The notes under the pieces: generated by a model
Told to the model about the DNA's origin: nothing
Seen by the model: only the letters and a program-made list of their open reading frames with translations
Database searches by the model: none
Program-made: the position numbers and the translations under genes
From: JABLTI01 sp030629105
GTDB taxonomy: Archaea; Asgardarchaeota; Heimdallarchaeia; JABLTI01
Assembly (NCBI GenBank): GCA_030629105.1
Contig: DAOVPS010000158.1
Location: forward strand, 1-7,870
Reading direction: 5' to 3'
Length of the DNA: 7,870 bases
Part shown: positions 5,257 to 7,870 of the stretch, in pieces
How positions within the stretch are numbered: position 1 is the first letter of the stretch
Layout: each line of letters begins with the position of its first letter

Positions 5257-6642
5257 ATGGCTGATAGGCGAACAAGACCGTTTAGAAAAGTACGAAGAAA
5301 GTATACTTTCATTATTCTAGCAATACTTTCAGGTATAATTGGTTCGATCTGGATTGCCATCGATAGATATACTGGTTCAGCTATTGTTGTCAATAGTTTA
5401 GGAGAAACAAACGAATACGTATTTACGATACAATCGATGATTATTGGTATAATTGTTAGTTTCTTATTTGCACTAATATTATGGATACCAATTAGTAAAA
5501 AACCGTTTACTAAATTAACTGAGAAACTTAAGAAAAGGAAGACTTCAGATTCCAATCAACTAAAAGAAAGTCAGCCAGAAAAAGAAGAAAAACGTAAATT
5601 TTCATTCTTAGGTCAATTTATTGATCCACAATACAAAGGTATTCGTTTACCAAACAAGAAAATGTTTCTTTGGTTGTCATTATCTGGTTTGCTCTCAGGA
5701 ATTAACACCTTTTCATATTTTATAATAATCAAAGACATGGATTTGTCGATATTCTTACCTGCATCTCAATTTGTTATAATTTACCTGATCATTGGTGATT
5801 TAGTAGTTGATAGAACACGTCCTTGTGCTCCAGAAATTCAGTCTATCATTATGATTTTCTTAGGAGTAATCTTGGCTGCTATTGATTTCACGAGTAGTGG
5901 TTCCTTTAATTGGGTGAATCTAATTCTTGTCTTCCTAGTACTAAATACGAGTGCTGCGGTTTATGTCATCTTTCAGAAAAAAGCTGTCGCAACTAAATAC
6001 AAGAATGGAGAGAATTTAGATTCAACAAATATCCGCTTGTGGACATTACTTTTCATGGCATTCTTTGCGATAATCTTTTCATTACCTTTCATGGATGCAG
6101 AGGGTTTTTCAGTATTCAGATCAACTTTCCTCCCAGCACTATTTCCTATAGCTCTTTCAATGTTACTTGTTTTTGTAGCAAGAATCCTATATGTTAGAGC
6201 ACTATCAATGGGGAAAATGTCAATAGTAACCTCATTATCCTCGGTTTCAGTGATTGCTGGAATCCCAATAACTGTTATCTTCGGGTTTATCTGGCCGGCA
6301 CACTTCCCATTACCTGGAGGAGAATTCGCTTGGGTTATTTGGTTACTAAGAGGAGTTGGAGTAATTCTAGTATTTAGTGGTATTATTGGTTTATCAATGA
6401 GTGAAGTAAAAATCATGATTTTTGCGAAAATAAAAGCAGGTCAACTCTGTGATTATGAACAAATAAAAGCCATTTCTGGTGTGGAGCAAGTTTCTGTTAT
6501 TACAGGCAAATATGACATCATGATCACTATACGTTCAAGAACTATTGGCAGAGGTTATCAGCCAATAGTTGAAAAACTTGCGAAAATGCCCTGCATAGAC
6601 GTCATCCACTCAAACACAATTATGAAAGAATGGCATTCGTAA
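5257..6642 (+). CDS. EamA/DMT-type ten-helix transporter fused to a C-terminal RAM (Lrp/AsnC effector) domain
   Basis: The protein has 461 residues. After a basic N-terminus there are ten predicted membrane helices (about 17-36, 56-79, 136-157, 162-182, 193-211, 218-239, 260-277, 289-312, 321-345, 358-380). They form the two five-helix halves typical of the drug/metabolite transporter superfamily. A charged Lys/Glu-rich loop (about 80-135) separates helices 2 and 3 and is longer than usual. Residues 384-461 form a RAM domain: VKIMIFAKIKAG, DYEQIKAISGV, SVITGKYDIMITI (412-425), then a helix and CIDVIHSNTIMKEW. Its VITGKYD turn matches VITGEYD of the upstream stand-alone RAM protein. With an even helix number and basic N-terminus, the RAM domain should be cytoplasmic and could gate transport by substrate level. 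Substrate and direction are unknown; amino acids are the obvious guess. Confidence 0.88.
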   Translation: MADRRTRPFRKVRRKYTFIILAILSGIIGSIWIAIDRYTGSAIVVNSLGETNEYVFTIQSMIIGIIVSFLFALILWIPISKKPFTKLTEKLKKRKTSDSNQLKESQPEKEEKRKFSFLGQFIDPQYKGIRLPNKKMFLWLSLSGLLSGINTFSYFIIIKDMDLSIFLPASQFVIIYLIIGDLVVDRTRPCAPEIQSIIMIFLGVILAAIDFTSSGSFNWVNLILVFLVLNTSAAVYVIFQKKAVATKYKNGENLDSTNIRLWTLLFMAFFAIIFSLPFMDAEGFSVFRSTFLPALFPIALSMLLVFVARILYVRALSMGKMSIVTSLSSVSVIAGIPITVIFGFIWPAHFPLPGGEFAWVIWLLRGVGVILVFSGIIGLSMSEVKIMIFAKIKAGQLCDYEQIKAISGVEQVSVITGKYDIMITIRSRTIGRGYQPIVEKLAKMPCIDVIHSNTIMKEWHS

Positions 6643-6653
6643 TAACAGTTATT
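6641..6653. repeat. Short palindrome at the convergent gene ends
   Basis: AATAAC-A-GTTATT is a 6-bp inverted repeat overlapping the transporter's stop codon. It is followed by a direct repeat of AATTATT (6655-6661 and 6665-6671). The spacer between convergent genes is only 24 bp. The nearest plus-strand T-run (CTTTTTC near 6672-6678) lies inside the facing gene's 3' end. This may act as a shared terminator. Confidence 0.3.
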
Positions 6654-6666
6654 CAATTATTGCGAA

Positions 6667-7083
6667 TTATTCTTTTTCTTCAATGCCTTTCTTCTTTGCG
6701 TAACGTAGAATCAGTAGAATAGCGTATATGATCATAAAAGAAGAACCGACAGCTAATGACATACTAACATGAATGAAAGTAACTCCAGAGTAAATGAACG
6801 GAACAACAACCGAAAAAACTGTTAAGATACTTCCTTCAAATAAACCTAATACCACATTATACCAAACAAACTTTTCAACGAAGGCAGCCCAAATCCTTGC
6901 TGCGCCAAAAGAAATCGCTGCAATACCCCATCCGCCTGCGAAATACAGAGAATGACCTGTAAGAGCTGGATATGAAAGCAATTGTGCCATAACATTGGGT
7001 AAAAAGACAAGAGTAATACCTATGAGAACATCAACTATGCCGTTTATTAGAAGAACAATTTTAGCAAATTTCATATAAATCAT
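6667..7083 (-). CDS. Four-helix small membrane protein of unknown function
   Basis: The protein has 138 residues and four predicted transmembrane helices (about 5-28, 45-67, 71-97, 101-127). The N-terminus is short and the C-terminal tail highly charged (YAKKKGIEEKE), probably cytoplasmic. Helix 2 is Gly/Ala rich (FAGGWGIAAISFGAARIW). The layout resembles several small uncharacterised four-helix families (for example DUF4345-like or DoxX-like), but no diagnostic motif was recognised. The start ATG at 7083 is kept because it lies about 24 bp from a TATA element, fitting a leaderless message. The ATG at 7074 is an alternative that would shorten it by three residues. It is divergent from the flavoprotein gene, with 49 bp between the starts. 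Confidence 0.75.
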   Translation of the reverse strand: MIYMKFAKIVLLINGIVDVLIGITLVFLPNVMAQLLSYPALTGHSLYFAGGWGIAAISFGAARIWAAFVEKFVWYNVVLGLFEGSILTVFSVVVPFIYSGVTFIHVSMSLAVGSSFMIIYAILLILRYAKKKGIEEKE

Positions 7084-7102
7084 GGATTAACTAGTATATT
7101 TG

Positions 7103-7110
7103 TTTAAATA
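7103..7110. promoter_or_regulatory. Shared bidirectional TATA element between divergent genes
   Basis: The sequence reads TTTAAATA on the plus strand and TATTTAAA on the minus strand, both good TATA boxes. It is centred about 27 bp before the flavoprotein ATG (7133) and about 24 bp before the membrane-protein ATG (7083). Neither start has an SD, so both may be leaderless transcripts driven from one element. Confidence 0.5.
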
Positions 7111-7132
7111 ATTTGCGAATCAGTGCTTGAAA

Positions 7133-7870
7133 ATGAACTTGGAAACAGACATTCTAATTATTGGAGGGGGAAGTGCAGGTAGTTTGGCAGCGATTGTCGC
7201 TAAAGAACAGAATCCCAATGCTAAGGTTCTTGTTATAGAAAAAGGCGAGATACATAGAAGTGGTTCAATAGCTATGGGAATGGATGCACTAAATATTGTG
7301 GTTCAACCAGGCATTTCTACTCCTGAGGAATACCTCAATTCAGCACGAATCGCAACTGATGGGATTTTAGATTACAAACCCAGCTATGTTATGGCTGAGA
7401 GGAGCTATTCGATATTAAAACGTCTTGAGGGTTGGGGCATTCATTTCCCGAAAGATGAACAAGATAAATACATCTCCTTACAAGTTCATGCGAAAGGTAA
7501 ATTCCTTTTAGAAATGGATTCCCCAGATCTTAAATTGGTTTTAGCTGAAAAAATCAAAGAAGCTGGTGTGCAAGTTCTCAATCGAACAATGGTAACAAGT
7601 CTTCTTGAAACTAAAGGAAAAGTACACGGTGCTATGGGTTTCAATCTTAGAACTGGTGAATTTGCTGTTGTTTCAGCTAAAGCGACAATTCTTGCTAATG
7701 GTGGTTGTGCACGATTTTCACTCCCTAATTCAGGTTATCTTTACGGATTATTTGATTATCCAGGAAATGCTGGGGATGGATATTCCTTAGCTTATCATGC
7801 TGGTGCACAATTAACCGGGTTCGAATACACAAGTTGTTCTCCACTCATTAAAGACATTAATTGTCCCTTA
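7133..7870 (+). CDS. AprA/fumarate-reductase-type FAD flavoprotein (3' truncated by window edge)
   Basis: 246 codons are open to the window end; family members are usually about 550-650 residues. Visible features are the dinucleotide-binding GGGSAG (11-16) after strand DILII, acidic E36 at the end of the second strand (KVLVIEK), EIHRSGSIAMGMDALN (39-54), LANGG (187-191) and GNAGDGYSLAYHAGAQL (211-227). These match the FAD-binding half of the succinate dehydrogenase/fumarate reductase/adenylylsulfate reductase flavoprotein family (COG1053 type). The covalent-FAD histidine of SdhA/FrdA (SHT) is replaced by Gly in RSGS, as in AprA, so FAD is probably non-covalent. The C-terminal part, including the substrate arginines, is outside the window, so the substrate cannot be assigned. 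An iron-sulfur partner gene downstream is plausible but unseen. It appears leaderless. Confidence 0.88.
   Translation, partial: MNLETDILIIGGGSAGSLAAIVAKEQNPNAKVLVIEKGEIHRSGSIAMGMDALNIVVQPGISTPEEYLNSARIATDGILDYKPSYVMAERSYSILKRLEGWGIHFPKDEQDKYISLQVHAKGKFLLEMDSPDLKLVLAEKIKEAGVQVLNRTMVTSLLETKGKVHGAMGFNLRTGEFAVVSAKATILANGGCARFSLPNSGYLYGLFDYPGNAGDGYSLAYHAGAQLTGFEYTSCSPLIKDINCPL

Noticed and set aside
5235..5555. Minus-strand open frame antisense to the start of the transporter gene
   Set aside because: It would cover the strong SD and start of a well-supported gene and shows no domain. It is a shadow of the membrane-helix codons.
5973..6416. Minus-strand open frame of 147 codons inside the transporter gene
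   Set aside because: It is the reverse complement of the transporter's hydrophobic helices. It has no ribosome site and no plausible protein features.
7605..7790. Plus-strand 61-codon frame inside the flavoprotein gene
   Set aside because: It is out of frame within the conserved FAD-binding region (LANGG to GDGY), which is clearly the real coding frame.
7133..7870. Naming the flavoprotein sdhA, frdA or aprA
   Set aside because: Only the FAD-binding half is visible. The covalent-FAD His is missing, and the substrate residues and partner subunit are outside the window.
1..7870. CRISPR arrays, insertion sequences, tRNA or rRNA genes
   Set aside because: No regularly spaced repeats, transposase motifs, terminal inverted repeats with target duplications, or cloverleaf-like segments were seen in the intergenic regions.

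Overview
This is an AT-rich window with archaeal signals. Several genes are preceded by TATA-box elements (TTTAAATA, TATATAAA, TATTTAAG) at archaeal spacing instead of bacterial -35/-10 pairs. Some starts look leaderless, while others carry a Shine-Dalgarno (SD) of the AGGAGGTGA type. Gene ends carry poly-T runs, and the DUF2769 family found here is mostly archaeal. The combination of AT-rich DNA, a winged-helix/Yip1-like membrane protein, a Ca-loop surface protein and a RAM-fused transporter would fit an Asgard archaeon. That placement is an impression, not a demonstration.

Left part (1-1112): the last 51 codons of a Gln-rich protein end at 156 and are followed by a stem-loop/poly-T terminator. 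Facing it on the minus strand is a two-gene unit. A two-helix membrane protein with a bacterial-PH-like domain (600-1112) is followed 36 bp later (28 bp if the alternative GTG start is used) by a small eight-cysteine DUF2769 protein (243-563).

Middle part (1113-3513): diverging from that unit is a predicted membrane-tethered regulator, an ArsR-like winged helix joined to a five-helix Yip1-like domain (1248-2096). A 229-bp spacer rich in inverted repeats follows. It leads to a secreted or membrane-anchored, very acidic surface protein with two calcium-loop-like motifs (2326-3432). The regulator and the surface protein could form a sensor/effector pair, but this is inference from adjacency only. 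The surface protein converges on an RsmB/NSUN-family m5C RNA methyltransferase with an N-terminal helical NusB-like region (3514-4842, minus).

Right part (4843-7870): divergent from the methyltransferase is the most distinctive locus. A stand-alone Lrp/AsnC effector-binding (RAM) domain protein without a DNA-binding domain (4972-5229) precedes a ten-helix EamA/DMT-type transporter that carries its own C-terminal RAM domain (5257-6642). This suggests small-molecule (perhaps amino-acid) sensing applied directly to a transporter. A four-helix membrane protein (6667-7083, minus) converges on it. Divergent from that, and apparently sharing one bidirectional TATA element, is the N-terminal 246 residues of an AprA/fumarate-reductase-type flavoprotein (7133 to the window edge).

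Several start codons were moved downstream of the longest open frame because the upstream GTG/TTG lies inside the SD motif. In the leadered genes the SD, aligned to AGGAGGTGA, ends 5 nt before the chosen start.
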